Source: Bacillota bacterium (GTDB taxonomy: Bacteria; Bacillota; Clostridia; Peptostreptococcales; Acidaminobacteraceae). Taken from it: a DNA stretch of 64,000 nt. The first letter of the stretch is position 1, and each line of letters opens with the position of its first letter. Positions 19,769-30,717 of the stretch are shown in pieces. The notes under the pieces were generated by a model that was not told where the DNA came from, made no database searches, and worked only from the letters and a program-made list of their open reading frames with translations. The stretch spans positions 38,201 to 102,200 of the forward strand of contig JAGXHV010000032.1 of assembly GCA_024636005.1 (NCBI GenBank). Direction: 5' to 3'. The translations under genes and the position numbers were made by a program.

Positions 19769-20806
19769 ATGAAAAAAGCATTTTCGTTATTGATGGTATT
19801 GATTTTATCGTTCTCTCTTTTGGCAGGCTGTGCCAATGAACCAGAAGTAGTAGCAGAAACACCTGCGGAAACTACTGCAGCAGAAGAAACACCTACAGAA
19901 GAACCAGCACCGGTTGATGAACCTGTTTCATTTGACGACATATTCGTAAATATCGGTACTGGCGGTACTGCAGGTACTTACTTCCCACTTGGAGGAGCAT
20001 TTGCAGAAATCTGGAACCAAAATATCGACGGCATCAACGCAACTGCACAAAGTACTGGTGCATCTGCTGCATACATCAACTTGTTGATGGATAAAAAAGT
20101 AGAAGTTGTTATCGTACAAAACGATACTGCACTCTATGCTTACGCTGGCGAAAAAATGTTCGAAGGTCAAACATTTGAAGGCATCAGAGGCCTTTCTACA
20201 TTATACAGCGAGCCACTTCAAATTGTAACTTCCGATCCTACTATTAAAACTGTTGCCGACCTTAAAGGTAAGAAACTTGCTGTAGGCGCTATCGGTTCAG
20301 GTGTTGAAGCCAATGCAAGACAAATCATTGCAGCGGCAGGTATGGATTTTGAAACAGACATCGATGCAAAATTCTTATCATTTGCTGAAGCATCAGCAGG
20401 ACTAAAAGACAAGCAAGTTGATGCAGCTTTCTTGACAGCTGGTATTCCAACAGCAGCAATCCAAGACTTATCAGCACAAAACGATGTATTCATTGTTGCT
20501 ATTGAAGGCGATATTGCTAACACACTCAAAACAGACTACAAATTCTTTACTGATTATGTCATTCCTGCAAACACTTACAAAGGTCAAACTGAAGATGTAA
20601 ACACATTAACTGTTAAATCAATGCTTGTTGTATCTACAGAGATGAGTGACGAATTGGCGTATGAACTCACAAAACAAATCTACGAAAACCTTGACCGTGT
20701 TCTATTGGCCCATAACGTAGGTAAATTCATCACACTTGACACTGCACTTGATGCAATGCCAATTCCAGTACATCCAGGTGCTCAAAAGTATTTCGACGAG
20801 CAATAG
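19769..20806 (+). CDS. TAXI family TRAP transporter solute-binding lipoprotein
   Basis: Lipobox LLAGCAN; FVNIGTGGTAGTYFPLGGAFAEIWN; followed by DUF1850 and fused TRAP permease. Confidence 0.95.
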   Translation: MKKAFSLLMVLILSFSLLAGCANEPEVVAETPAETTAAEETPTEEPAPVDEPVSFDDIFVNIGTGGTAGTYFPLGGAFAEIWNQNIDGINATAQSTGASAAYINLLMDKKVEVVIVQNDTALYAYAGEKMFEGQTFEGIRGLSTLYSEPLQIVTSDPTIKTVADLKGKKLAVGAIGSGVEANARQIIAAAGMDFETDIDAKFLSFAEASAGLKDKQVDAAFLTAGIPTAAIQDLSAQNDVFIVAIEGDIANTLKTDYKFFTDYVIPANTYKGQTEDVNTLTVKSMLVVSTEMSDELAYELTKQIYENLDRVLLAHNVGKFITLDTALDAMPIPVHPGAQKYFDEQ

Positions 20807-20841
20807 GATCCAATTAGCTAAAGATAGAGAGAAGGGAAGAT

Positions 20842-21345
20842 TTGTTTAGAAGAATTGTCATCGCGATACTTGGTCTTATATTAGGGGTGTTGTTGGTGTT
20901 CACTGGACTTCAGGATCGAACCGTTTTGATCGTGGAAGAACAGTCTTCAGGGGTGCAGCATGAGCTTTATCCCGCTGATGACCACTTTGTGCTGAGTTAT
21001 GTCCATTCGGTACTTCTGACACCCGTAGATGAATATTTTATCATAACGGAAGACAATGATTTGATACTCCAAAAGACTGTTTATGAGTCTTTTGGAGTAG
21101 GACTTCCCTATGAACAGATCAATGATGCGGATTTTGAAATAGTAGATGGTAAGTTTATTTTATATTTGGAGCGGCAGTTTAAAAGTCTCAATATGATTAT
21201 TTCGCCAATACCCAAGCACAGCATCACTGTCAATGGTGAAACATTTCAGTTTAATGAGATGCTTGAAGTACAGGAACAATCTATCAAGATTTTTACAATA
21301 GATAAGAAAGTCTTTAAAATTGGCAACTATTCGGTTGTCCTATAG
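20842..21345 (+). CDS. DUF1850 domain protein, TRAP-TAXI associated
   Basis: FVLSYVHSVLLTPVDEYF motif; TTG start; between TAXI receptor and permease. Confidence 0.75.
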   Translation: MFRRIVIAILGLILGVLLVFTGLQDRTVLIVEEQSSGVQHELYPADDHFVLSYVHSVLLTPVDEYFIITEDNDLILQKTVYESFGVGLPYEQINDADFEIVDGKFILYLERQFKSLNMIISPIPKHSITVNGETFQFNEMLEVQEQSIKIFTIDKKVFKIGNYSVVL

Positions 21346-21359
21346 GAAGGAACGGTGTC

Positions 21360-23318
21360 ATGTCTGACTTGAATTTAAAAAAACAAACAGATGCAGTGTC
21401 AGAAGGCTCCCCAGATGACCTGCTCAGAAAATATGACAAAGGTTCGGATTTCAGAATATTAAGTGGCATACAAGGAAAGTTGATTATCGGTCTGCTGGCT
21501 TTGTTTTCATTTTTTCAGTTGTATACAGGAATTTTCGGGATATTGGATGCTATGCTTCAGCGTTCGATTCACCTTGCATTTGGTTTGACCTTAGTATATC
21601 TTTTATATCCTTCGAGGAAAAAATTCTCAAGATTCAACCTTCATCCGCTGGATGTCGGTCTGGCGATACTCGCTGGAAGTGTATGTCTTTATGTTTTCTT
21701 TAATTATTCCAATCTGGTATATAGAGCGGGAAGAGTTACAACAACTGATATGATCGTTGGACTTATTGCTATATTTTTAGTGCTTGAAGCAGCGCGTAGA
21801 GTCATTGGATGGCCTATGGTCATTATCGCTTTAACATTTATAGGGTACGCACTTTTAGGACCTAAAATTCCAGGGCCATTGGCACACAGAGGTGTTGCTA
21901 TGGAAGACTTGGTACAACACTTATTCTACACAACAGAAGGAATTTTCGGTATTCCTATTGGGGTTTCATCAACATTTATCTTCATGTTTCTCTTGTTTGG
22001 TGCTTTTCTTGGAAAGACTGGAATGGGTGAGTTTTTTATTGATATCTCAAACGCGATTGCAGGTTCTGCTCCAGGTGGTCCCGCAAAAGTAGCGGTTATA
22101 TCCAGTGCGACAATGGGCACATTATCAGGAAGTTCGGTAGCCAACGTTGTCGGTACGGGTAGTTTTACAATTCCTATGATGAAAAAATTAGGATACAAGC
22201 CTGAATTTGCAGGTGCTGTTGAAGCAACCGCCTCTACAGGTGGACAATTGATGCCTCCAATCATGGGTGCGGCAGCGTTTCTGATGGCAGAATTCACCAA
22301 TATTCCTTATGTCACTATAATAGCAGCGGCTGTAATTCCAGCTGCACTATACTATTTCGGCGTATGGGCTGGTGTACATTATGAAGCCAAAAAACAAGGG
22401 CTTAAGGGCATGTCTAAAGAAGAGTTGCCTAAAGCGGGTAGAGTAATTAAAGAGAGGGGCCATTTAATGCTCCCAATCATCATTGTTATTTACCTACTGG
22501 TTTCCGGATATACTCCGATTAGAGCTGCACTTGGTGCAATTGCTGCAGCTATTGTTGTTTCTTCCTTTAAAAAAGAAACAAGGTTATCACTTAAAGAAAT
22601 TTTCTTTGGACTTGTAGAAGGTGCAAGAAGTGCACTCACTGTTATAGCAGCATGTGCAACTGCCGGTATCATCATCGGAGTTGTCACTCAAACTGGTTTA
22701 GGACTCAAAATGGGCTCATTACTTGTTAGTGTTGCAAATGGTAATCTCTTCTTAACACTTGTATTTACAATGATCACATCGCTCATTTTAGGTATTGGTG
22801 TCCCTACGACAGCAAATTATGTAATAACAGCTACAATTGCTGCACCAGCATTATTGTTACTAGATGTTCCAATTCTTGCTGCTCATATGTTTGCGTTTTA
22901 TTTTGGAATCATCGCAGATGTCACGCCACCAGTTGCACTCGCGGCTGTAGCAGCATCAGGGGTTGCCAAGTCAGAACCAATGCGAACAGGAATTCAAGCT
23001 TCGCGCCTTGCAATTGCAGCATTCATTATCCCGTATATTTTCGTCTACAGCCCGGAACTCTTACTGATTGATGTAACCCTATGGCATTTGGTCTTTATTT
23101 TGACCACTGCAATCATCGGAATCATCGCAGTTGCTTCTGGTTTGACAGGTTACTTCCAGACGGAAATGAATCCACTAGAAAGAATTTTCTTTATTGTCGG
23201 TGGTGTAATGCTTGTAACCACTAGCCCACTTTACAATGCAATTGGTGCGGTAATGCTTGGAATCGCGATCTTCACACAATTTAGAAAGAAAAAAGCTACA
23301 GTTTTGGTACAAGCTTAA
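21360..23318 (+). CDS. TRAP transporter fused (small plus large) permease
   Basis: GSAPGGPAKVAVISSATMGTLSGSSVANVVGTGSFTIPMMKKLGY and multi-TM organisation. Confidence 0.95.
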   Translation: MSDLNLKKQTDAVSEGSPDDLLRKYDKGSDFRILSGIQGKLIIGLLALFSFFQLYTGIFGILDAMLQRSIHLAFGLTLVYLLYPSRKKFSRFNLHPLDVGLAILAGSVCLYVFFNYSNLVYRAGRVTTTDMIVGLIAIFLVLEAARRVIGWPMVIIALTFIGYALLGPKIPGPLAHRGVAMEDLVQHLFYTTEGIFGIPIGVSSTFIFMFLLFGAFLGKTGMGEFFIDISNAIAGSAPGGPAKVAVISSATMGTLSGSSVANVVGTGSFTIPMMKKLGYKPEFAGAVEATASTGGQLMPPIMGAAAFLMAEFTNIPYVTIIAAAVIPAALYYFGVWAGVHYEAKKQGLKGMSKEELPKAGRVIKERGHLMLPIIIVIYLLVSGYTPIRAALGAIAAAIVVSSFKKETRLSLKEIFFGLVEGARSALTVIAACATAGIIIGVVTQTGLGLKMGSLLVSVANGNLFLTLVFTMITSLILGIGVPTTANYVITATIAAPALLLLDVPILAAHMFAFYFGIIADVTPPVALAAVAASGVAKSEPMRTGIQASRLAIAAFIIPYIFVYSPELLLIDVTLWHLVFILTTAIIGIIAVASGLTGYFQTEMNPLERIFFIVGGVMLVTTSPLYNAIGAVMLGIAIFTQFRKKKATVLVQA

Positions 23319-23351
23319 TTAGCCTTCTTAAAATTCAATAAATATTGCATT

Positions 23352-23416
23352 TAATAATGCGCAAAAGCCAAATTGTATCTGTCCTGGTTTCAGGAAGATC
23401 CAATTTGGCTTTTTTC
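23352..23416. terminator. Nested terminator hairpin
   Basis: aaaagccaaattg...caatttggctttttt with an inner tcctg-gttt-cagga hairpin. Confidence 0.8.
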
Positions 23417-23439
23417 TTTTGGAAAGTTATAAGCTTTAT

Positions 23440-24774
23440 TTATAATCCTTGCATGAGGAATGGCATCATTTGCATCATTTCACTGATTCCATTCAGGATT
23501 TCAGTCCGTTCTGCTTCAGGTAACTGCTGAGCATTGACTTCAAGATCTGTCATCAAAGTGTTGAAAGCTTTGCTTCCTAAAATATTAGAGTATGCATTGG
23601 TGATTACTGTCTGTGCAATCTCTGAAGTTTTCTGTTGGTCTTCCATGAGAATTTTGATGTCTTCTGTGTTTTGGGCTTCAATGGAATTGATAATGACATC
23701 GTCATCGAAAGCGTTATAAGTGTAGATTTGTTTGACACTGATAAATACGGAAAGCATGTCGATTTCCATTGCTCTAATCAGGTTGTTCGAATCTATCTTC
23801 AGAAGGAGATCATAGTTCATTGATATTCCCATGGATTCATAGTCAGTACCGATTGTACTATATGCGTTGATCATCTCATCAATCATTTTGTCGAGCTCTT
23901 CGTCGTAATTGGCTTTTAAGGATGTTTGCATGGATTTCGCTTCTGATTCGGTCATGGAAAGTTTCAAATAGTCACCTGATTCAACAACAGTGTCGACAAC
24001 TTTGTAAATACGGTCTTTTATTAATGCTTGCATCGCTTCATCATCCTTGAACATGACAATAAGCGCTTCCATTTTTTCAAATAAAATCTTCATGTCTACA
24101 GGCAAAAGATATTGATCCACTTTGTGAGTGCTAACGATGCCTTCATAAGTGGTTTCAAGTGTGCCATCTTCGATCTTTTGCAATGATTCTTCAAGATACT
24201 CCATTAAAAAATCTTCATATTGCTTGAAGTTTTTCTCAGCGGATTTGTAAAGTGCATCATCGTCCTCAGTTATTATGGTTACATAACGGTCGAAGTCCAT
24301 TTTATCCGCTTCGTTTTCCATGTCATATGAAAACATTCGATCAAAGAGCTGTTCTGAACCGAATGCAATAGTCCAAGGTTTGAAGATCATACTCATATTG
24401 AGTAATGGATCATTCTTATAATTCATCTCAATTTTATAGTCCATGTATGTAGGAAGTGTGGATTGGTCACGTGCATAGGTCATATCATAAACTATTTTGA
24501 AGTTGGATAGAATGGAATTCATGTAATTGCCCATTGCCACAGGATCTTCAGAAGTATCAAATACACCAAGTTCATCAGCTGCCACTTGGTCGACAGACAT
24601 GGTCATGGTAGCAGTTGCATTTGTTTTTTCAAGTTCACCTGTTTTTTTCATGGCATATAGTACGTGTGTCGCTGGATTCATTTCAGCCAATTTGCCAACG
24701 ATGAATGGGGTGGCAAATGCTACTCCAGCAGCAAGTATGATGACGATTATGGCAACAATATAACTTTTTTTCAC
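23440..24774 (-). CDS. Membrane-anchored hypothetical protein (444 aa)
   Basis: N-terminal signal/TM MKKSYIVAIIVIILAAGVAFATPFIVG; RBS aggagatc; no recognised domain. Confidence 0.6.
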   Translation of the reverse strand: MKKSYIVAIIVIILAAGVAFATPFIVGKLAEMNPATHVLYAMKKTGELEKTNATATMTMSVDQVAADELGVFDTSEDPVAMGNYMNSILSNFKIVYDMTYARDQSTLPTYMDYKIEMNYKNDPLLNMSMIFKPWTIAFGSEQLFDRMFSYDMENEADKMDFDRYVTIITEDDDALYKSAEKNFKQYEDFLMEYLEESLQKIEDGTLETTYEGIVSTHKVDQYLLPVDMKILFEKMEALIVMFKDDEAMQALIKDRIYKVVDTVVESGDYLKLSMTESEAKSMQTSLKANYDEELDKMIDEMINAYSTIGTDYESMGISMNYDLLLKIDSNNLIRAMEIDMLSVFISVKQIYTYNAFDDDVIINSIEAQNTEDIKILMEDQQKTSEIAQTVITNAYSNILGSKAFNTLMTDLEVNAQQLPEAERTEILNGISEMMQMMPFLMQGL

Positions 24775-24946
24775 GATTAGATCTCCTTTTGTTTTTATTT
24801 TAGTTTAACATTATTATAGCAATAAAAAAAACTTTAGTAAAATGTTACAAAAATGTCTTAAAGGATTGCAGTGGCATATATAAAACTATAGAATAAAGCT
24901 ATGAGACCCATAACAATTATTTTATATGTAGAAGAGGAGGCACAAT

Positions 24947-26599
24947 TTGAAAAGAAAAATTTCTATTTTGATGGTATTGGTTCTAGTACTTGGCTTAATG
25001 CCCACATTTGCCGCGGAATATGTGATTGAATCCGGTGATATGCTATGGAAAATTGCAAAAGATCATGGTATGGATTATGAAACATTAGCCAAGGTCAATG
25101 GAATTGAGAATCCAAACCTGATTTTTGCTGGGGATACGCTCAATGTTAATTTGGTCAAAAAAATTGATGTTTTGACAACCAATGATTTTCACGGTAATTT
25201 AGTTGGTGGTTATGAATCAGGTGCTGCAAAGTTGGCTGCATACATTGAATACTATACTTCTATGAATGAAGAGGGCACTATCGTTTTGGATGCGGGCGAT
25301 TCTTTCCAAGGCACGCCGATGTCAAACCTCCTTTACGGTGCACCAGTTGTAACATTTTTCAATGCAGCAGGTTACACTGCGACAACTGTTGGAAACCATG
25401 AGTTTGACTGGGGTATTGAAACTATTGTAGAAACAATGGAAGAAAACGGTGCAAAATATCAACTGTTGACATCCAATGTTTATAAAGATGGTGTATTGGC
25501 TTCTTGGGCGACACCTTACATGATCAAAGACGTTGATGGCGTTAAAGTTGGAATCATCGGAATGTCCACTCCTGATACTGCCGTTACTGCACATAAGGAT
25601 TTTGTTGGTGAATATACTTTTGAAGATCCGATTGAAATTGCGACAGCATTGATTCCTGAACTTGAATCGAAAGGTGCTGAACTTGTAATCGTATTATCAC
25701 ACTTACCAGCTTACCAAGATTTTGACACAAATGAAATCACAGGTGAACTGGTAGATTTTGCAAATGCTATGACAGGTATTGATGCAGTAGTTGGTGGTCA
25801 TTCACATAATACTGTAAATGGAATAGTCAATGGAATTCCTGTAGTGATGGCAAACAAAAATGGACGTCAAATTGGAAACATCACACTTTACTATGATACT
25901 GTAACAGATAAAGTTGTAATTAGTGAATCCAATGCAATTGAAGTCAGAAAAGGTGAACTTAATATTGAGCCGATGGCTTCCATTCAAGAAATGGTAGATG
26001 CATATAACAAAGAACTTGCACCTGTATTCGGTGAAGTTGTTGGTGTTATGGCATCAGATCTCATAAGAGACTATAATACCACTTCAGCGGCAGGCAATTG
26101 GTTTGCAGACGTTTTAAGAGAAGGAAAAGGCGCTGATGTTGCGTTTACCAATGCTGGTGGTATCAGAATTGATGTCATGGCTGGTAACGTGACAATGGAG
26201 AAAGTATTTGAAATCATGCCATTTGATAATACTCCAGTGACTACAGTTATGACTGGTAAGGACATCCTTGATGTACTGGAGCAAGGTGCGACACTTTCCA
26301 AAGGAATGATTCAGATTTCAGGTTTGACATTCACTTATGACTCATCTAAACCGGAATACAGCAGAGTGGTTGAAGTTGTAATGGATGATGGTACAATTCT
26401 TGATCTTGATCAAGAATATACAGTTGTAACGAATGACTTCTTGGCTGGTGGACAAGACAACTTTAATACTTTAGGTAATTTTGAATGGTCTAGTCCTTAT
26501 AGTGAGCCACTTTTAAGAAATCTTCTTGCTGATGATTTGAGAACAAAGGGAACTTATACTCCAGACAATACATTAAGAGCTGTTGATATTGCAAAATAA
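24947..26599 (+). CDS. LysM domain plus 5'-nucleotidase/UshA-family metallophosphoesterase
   Basis: Signal peptide, LysM YVIESGDMLWKIAKDHGMDYETLAKVNGI, then TTNDFHGN, GNHEFDWG, GGHSHN; TTG start after gaggagg. Confidence 0.9.
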   Translation: MKRKISILMVLVLVLGLMPTFAAEYVIESGDMLWKIAKDHGMDYETLAKVNGIENPNLIFAGDTLNVNLVKKIDVLTTNDFHGNLVGGYESGAAKLAAYIEYYTSMNEEGTIVLDAGDSFQGTPMSNLLYGAPVVTFFNAAGYTATTVGNHEFDWGIETIVETMEENGAKYQLLTSNVYKDGVLASWATPYMIKDVDGVKVGIIGMSTPDTAVTAHKDFVGEYTFEDPIEIATALIPELESKGAELVIVLSHLPAYQDFDTNEITGELVDFANAMTGIDAVVGGHSHNTVNGIVNGIPVVMANKNGRQIGNITLYYDTVTDKVVISESNAIEVRKGELNIEPMASIQEMVDAYNKELAPVFGEVVGVMASDLIRDYNTTSAAGNWFADVLREGKGADVAFTNAGGIRIDVMAGNVTMEKVFEIMPFDNTPVTTVMTGKDILDVLEQGATLSKGMIQISGLTFTYDSSKPEYSRVVEVVMDDGTILDLDQEYTVVTNDFLAGGQDNFNTLGNFEWSSPYSEPLLRNLLADDLRTKGTYTPDNTLRAVDIAK

Positions 26600-26617
26600 C
26601 AATCATATTAAGATGGG

Positions 26618-26650
26618 AGTATGCTGCAGAGCATGCTCTTATTTTTTTAT
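26618..26650 (+). terminator. Terminator hairpin after nucleotidase
   Basis: gagtatgct-gcag-agcatgctcttattttttt. Confidence 0.7.
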
Positions 26651-26740
26651 AGCGTAATTGTGTCCAGCTTAGGGTATTTATTGATACAGTTCAACTGGAA
26701 TGCTATAATTATTGGCAACAGGTGTATAACGGAGGTGGAT

Positions 26741-28528
26741 ATGGGACAACAGATAATAGTTTTTTTAGTCATAGCAGTTGCATTGATTCTGTTTGTTGAT
26801 GGTAGGATAAGATATGACTTTGTTGCGCTTTCAGGGCTTCTGGTATTGGTTGTAACTGGTGTGATAATCCCTGAAGATGCATTTTTTGGTTTTAGCCATC
26901 CCGCAGTCATAACCGTTGCATCGGTATTGGTAATCAGTAGCGCTCTGATCAAGACTGGTGCCATTGATTATTTGGTTGTATTACTTAACCGTAGCACAAA
27001 ACGAATTTCTGTGAAAATCATGGGTCTTATGATCGTAACTGCAACTATTTCTGGCTTTATGAACAATGTTGGAGCACTAGCACTAATCATGCCGATTGCC
27101 ATCAGTGTGGCTAAAGACAGCAAATTGTCGCCTTCGATTTTTTTGATGCCTATTGCATTTGCATCTTTATTGGGTGGCATGATGACAGAAATAGGAACTC
27201 CACCCAACTTGATTATTTCCATATATAGAACAGAAGCAGGTATGGAACCATTTGCTTTTTTCGATTTTGCACCCGTTGGTATTGTGATGGTGATCATTGG
27301 AATCACATATATGACTTTGGTTGGATGGAGATTGATTCCTCATAGACGGACAAGCAAAAACGAACAACTTTTTGATATTGATGAGTATTTGTCAGAAGTC
27401 TTGGTGGCTGAGAATTGTAAAATGATAGGAAAGACTTTGCGCGATTTTTATACAGTTTATAAGCTTGAAATCAACGTTATAGGAATCATTCGAAACGGAC
27501 GGAAAATAATTGCTCCACTTGCAAATGAACAGCTCACTCTGGGTGATATTCTTATTCTCAAGGCAATTCCGACGGAATTGACTGAACTGGTTGAAAAAAC
27601 AGGTATGATGCTCAAGGGAGCAAAGTTGGATGAACTGGGTTCGGGAGGAGAATTTTCAAAAAAGGATTTGGCATTGGTAGAAGTTGTACTTAGGGGAGAT
27701 TCTCCTTTGATTGGAAGAAATGCAGTAGAGACCCAACTGAGAAATAGGTTCAACCTCAACTTGGTTGCAGTATCCAGAAAGGGAACTTCTTCCATAAGGA
27801 GACTAAAGTCATTTAAATTTAGACCAGGTGACATATTGTTGATTCAAGTGCCAGAGAGCATTTTACAAGATACTTACTCAAAACTGCGCTGCTTACCACT
27901 TGCAGGACGTGGGGTTTCATTCACTGCAGGTAAATCCAAGACAAAGCAATATATTGCACTTGGAATATTTGCTTCATCGATCACTTTGACCACACTTGGG
28001 GTTCTACCTGTTCAGATTGCATTTTCAGTTGCTGCACTGTTGATGGTTCTGACTGATATCATCAATCCAAGAGAATTTTATGACGCAATTGAATGGCCAA
28101 CAATTCTAATGCTTGGATCATTGTTGCCAATTGGTGGTGCATTGCAGAGCAGTGGTGGTTCGGATACGATTGCTAACTTTTTGATGCATGTTTCTACGAT
28201 TCTTTCGCCGGCATACACTATTGTAGTACTTATGATTTTAACAATGGTACTTACAAATCTGATTAACAATTCAGCATCTGCGGTACTAATGGCTCCTATC
28301 GCACTCAGTCTTTCTGTCTTCATGGGAGTGTCACCAGATCCGTTGCTTATGAGTGTCTGTGTAGCGTCTTCTTCAGCTTTTTTAACACCAATAGGTCATC
28401 AGTCCAATATGCTCGTTATGGGTCCTGGAGGATATAAATTTACAGATTATTGGAAGGTGGGTCTACCGATTTCACTTTCTGTCATCATTGTAGGAACACC
28501 TTTGATTTTGCGTGTTTGGCCATTTTGA
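26741..28528 (+). CDS. SLC13/DASS-type permease with two TrkA-C (RCK_C) domains
   Basis: Two permease halves flanking two RCK_C-like segments (KMIGKTLRDFYTVYKLEINVIGIIRNGRKI; PLIGRNAVETQLRNRFNLNLVAVSRKG); RBS ggaggtgg. Confidence 0.85.
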   Translation: MGQQIIVFLVIAVALILFVDGRIRYDFVALSGLLVLVVTGVIIPEDAFFGFSHPAVITVASVLVISSALIKTGAIDYLVVLLNRSTKRISVKIMGLMIVTATISGFMNNVGALALIMPIAISVAKDSKLSPSIFLMPIAFASLLGGMMTEIGTPPNLIISIYRTEAGMEPFAFFDFAPVGIVMVIIGITYMTLVGWRLIPHRRTSKNEQLFDIDEYLSEVLVAENCKMIGKTLRDFYTVYKLEINVIGIIRNGRKIIAPLANEQLTLGDILILKAIPTELTELVEKTGMMLKGAKLDELGSGGEFSKKDLALVEVVLRGDSPLIGRNAVETQLRNRFNLNLVAVSRKGTSSIRRLKSFKFRPGDILLIQVPESILQDTYSKLRCLPLAGRGVSFTAGKSKTKQYIALGIFASSITLTTLGVLPVQIAFSVAALLMVLTDIINPREFYDAIEWPTILMLGSLLPIGGALQSSGGSDTIANFLMHVSTILSPAYTIVVLMILTMVLTNLINNSASAVLMAPIALSLSVFMGVSPDPLLMSVCVASSSAFLTPIGHQSNMLVMGPGGYKFTDYWKVGLPISLSVIIVGTPLILRVWPF

Positions 28529-28555
28529 TTTGAATGCTATAAGGAGATATGAAGA

Positions 28556-29581
28556 ATGAAGCAAATGCGTATTGAAGATTACGGTTTTAAGATCGGAAGG
28601 TATCCAAAAGGAGAGTTGAATAAAATCACAGATGTATACGGGGTCAAAGTAGGTCATTTTACTGTGGACACAGGTAGAAATAAAACTGGCGTGACAGTCA
28701 TTATCCCATGTGAAGACAATCCGTTTGTGACCAAGCTCACTGCAGCCTCGCACATCATTAATGGCTATGGAAAAAGTACAGGTCTGATGCAGATTAATGA
28801 GCTTGGAGTCATAGAAAGCCCTATTTTTTTAACCAACACTCTCAACATAGGACGAGTCCATGATGCTGCGGTTGAACATATGATTATGCGATGTGATAGA
28901 GAAAATCTGGAAATAAAATCATATAATCCTATAGTATGCGAATGCAATGACGCATACTTGAATGATATTGCTCATCGTGTAGTTGGTGCTAAAGAAGTGT
29001 TTTCGGCTTATGATGCAAGTGTTGTCGATTTTACTGAAGGAGATGTCGGTGCTGGCAAGGGAATGTCCTGTCATCAACTTAAAGGTGGTATTGGATCTGC
29101 TTCAAGGATTGTGAGGATAGAGGACATATCCTATACCATCGGTGTGCTTGTACTTTCCAATCATGGATCTTTAGAAGACTTCTTAATCTCTGGACAACCT
29201 TATGGCACTAAGATCAAAGCAATTCAAGACACCGCATGTGAAATTGAGAAAGGTTCAATCATAGTAGTGGTGGCGACAGATTTGCCGCTTTCAGATCGAC
29301 AACTTGGACGTTTGATTAAACGTGTGCCTATTGGTCTTGCTAAAACTGGCTCATATATGGGGCACGGGAGTGGTGAAGTGGCGATTGGGTTTACTACGAA
29401 AAATCGAGTGCCAAGAAAAGGCAATTATAAGATTGATCAGATACAGGATTCAAATTTGGATGGTCCGTTTCATGCTTTAGCTGAGGCAGTTGAAGAAGCT
29501 GTTCTCAATTCTATGATTTGCTCGGATAGAACTGAAGGTTTTGATGGAAATGTCAGGGAGAGTCTGAAGTCATATATATGA
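28556..29581 (+). CDS. P1 family peptidase (DmpA/BapA-like N-terminal nucleophile aminopeptidase)
   Basis: ITDVYGVKVGHFTVD and GDVGAGKGMSCHQLKGGIGSAS motifs. Confidence 0.85.
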   Translation: MKQMRIEDYGFKIGRYPKGELNKITDVYGVKVGHFTVDTGRNKTGVTVIIPCEDNPFVTKLTAASHIINGYGKSTGLMQINELGVIESPIFLTNTLNIGRVHDAAVEHMIMRCDRENLEIKSYNPIVCECNDAYLNDIAHRVVGAKEVFSAYDASVVDFTEGDVGAGKGMSCHQLKGGIGSASRIVRIEDISYTIGVLVLSNHGSLEDFLISGQPYGTKIKAIQDTACEIEKGSIIVVVATDLPLSDRQLGRLIKRVPIGLAKTGSYMGHGSGEVAIGFTTKNRVPRKGNYKIDQIQDSNLDGPFHALAEAVEEAVLNSMICSDRTEGFDGNVRESLKSYI

Positions 29582-29602
29582 ATTTATGGATTGTAAGATG
29601 AA

Positions 29603-29646
29603 CAGTGACGCTAATAAGTTTCCACCGGAAACTTAACTACGCGAAA
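29603..29646 (+). repeat. Family-1 intergenic repeat, copy 2
   Basis: cagtgacgctaataagtttcc-acc-ggaaacttaactacgcgaaa. Confidence 0.9.
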
Positions 29647-29680
29647 AAGATAAGGGCGCTACGCGCCCTTATCTTTTTTT
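29644..29680. terminator. Hairpin following repeat copy 2
   Basis: aaaaagataagggcgc-tac-gcgcccttatcttttt, 16-bp perfect stem. Confidence 0.9.
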
Positions 29681-30632
29681 ATTCAACAGTCAAATCGCCA
29701 ATATTGACACTAGCTTTGATTGAGATATTACCACCCTTGGTAGATGTATTGAAAAGATAAGTATCGTTTTTAACTGTGTAATCATCAAATTTGATGTCGA
29801 CATTAGATGTGAATTCGTTGGATTCAGTAGTCAATTCGACAGGTGAGTTCTTAGGCAATTTGAGGTTGAGCTCACCTGTATTGGATGTAAGAACTGCTTT
29901 GATGTCTTTATCAAAATCACCAATGAATTCATAGGTTAATTCGCCTACGTGTGATTCACCTTTAATGGACAACTTTTCACCATAGTCACCATCCAGTGTT
30001 ACGCTGTTGGAACCTACATCAGTCAATGTCTCTAGAGTATGTAAATTCGGAAAGTTTCCATTCATTTCTAGTACAATATCTCCAACATTACTGGATAATT
30101 CTATCTCCTCCAGTTGATCATGATCGTCTGAAAGAGTGATATCAAGTGCGCCGACATCGAGATTTGATCTAATGTTCTCAAAACTTAACTGCTCACCTTT
30201 GATGCTCAAATCACCTACATTGAGGTTCACCTGTAAATCAGTGAGTAATGTTTCGGGTATGAAAATCTCAGTTTGACTATTTTGAGTGCCAACATTGATC
30301 TTTCGATCTGGATCATTCTTAAATGTCAACGTTATGGTTTTACTTTTTTCAGAGACTTCCATTTCAGCCAAAAGATCTTTTCTATTGGCAATCTGCTGAT
30401 AAATCAGTTCATCACTATCTGAAGAACTGATTTTCACTCCGGAAACGGTGAGGTCGACTTCAAGGACCAATTTGTCATATTTACCAAGATCTTCTTTGTA
30501 TTCCACTTGTTCCTTCATATCAGGTAAAGCATCTTTAAAAAAATCCTTATCTCCAAATTGGATACCATTTGAGCAACCCGTGAAAAATAGAACCAGAATC
30601 AGTCCCACAACTATTTTATAATACTTTTTCAT
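29679..30632 (-). CDS. DUF4097-like beta-strand-repeat lipoprotein
   Basis: Lipobox LVLFFTGCSN; repetitive LKIKGE / VGDLSIKG beta pattern; start at 30632 after caggaggc (ORF opens at 30653). Confidence 0.7.
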   Translation of the reverse strand: MKKYYKIVVGLILVLFFTGCSNGIQFGDKDFFKDALPDMKEQVEYKEDLGKYDKLVLEVDLTVSGVKISSSDSDELIYQQIANRKDLLAEMEVSEKSKTITLTFKNDPDRKINVGTQNSQTEIFIPETLLTDLQVNLNVGDLSIKGEQLSFENIRSNLDVGALDITLSDDHDQLEEIELSSNVGDIVLEMNGNFPNLHTLETLTDVGSNSVTLDGDYGEKLSIKGESHVGELTYEFIGDFDKDIKAVLTSNTGELNLKLPKNSPVELTTESNEFTSNVDIKFDDYTVKNDTYLFNTSTKGGNISIKASVNIGDLTVE

Positions 30633-30717
30633 AAGAGCCTCCTGTTTCTTCAATATGGATTAGTGTAACACCTTATTGTTAATATTGGATTAAAGCTTGC
30701 TTAATATTAAATATCAA

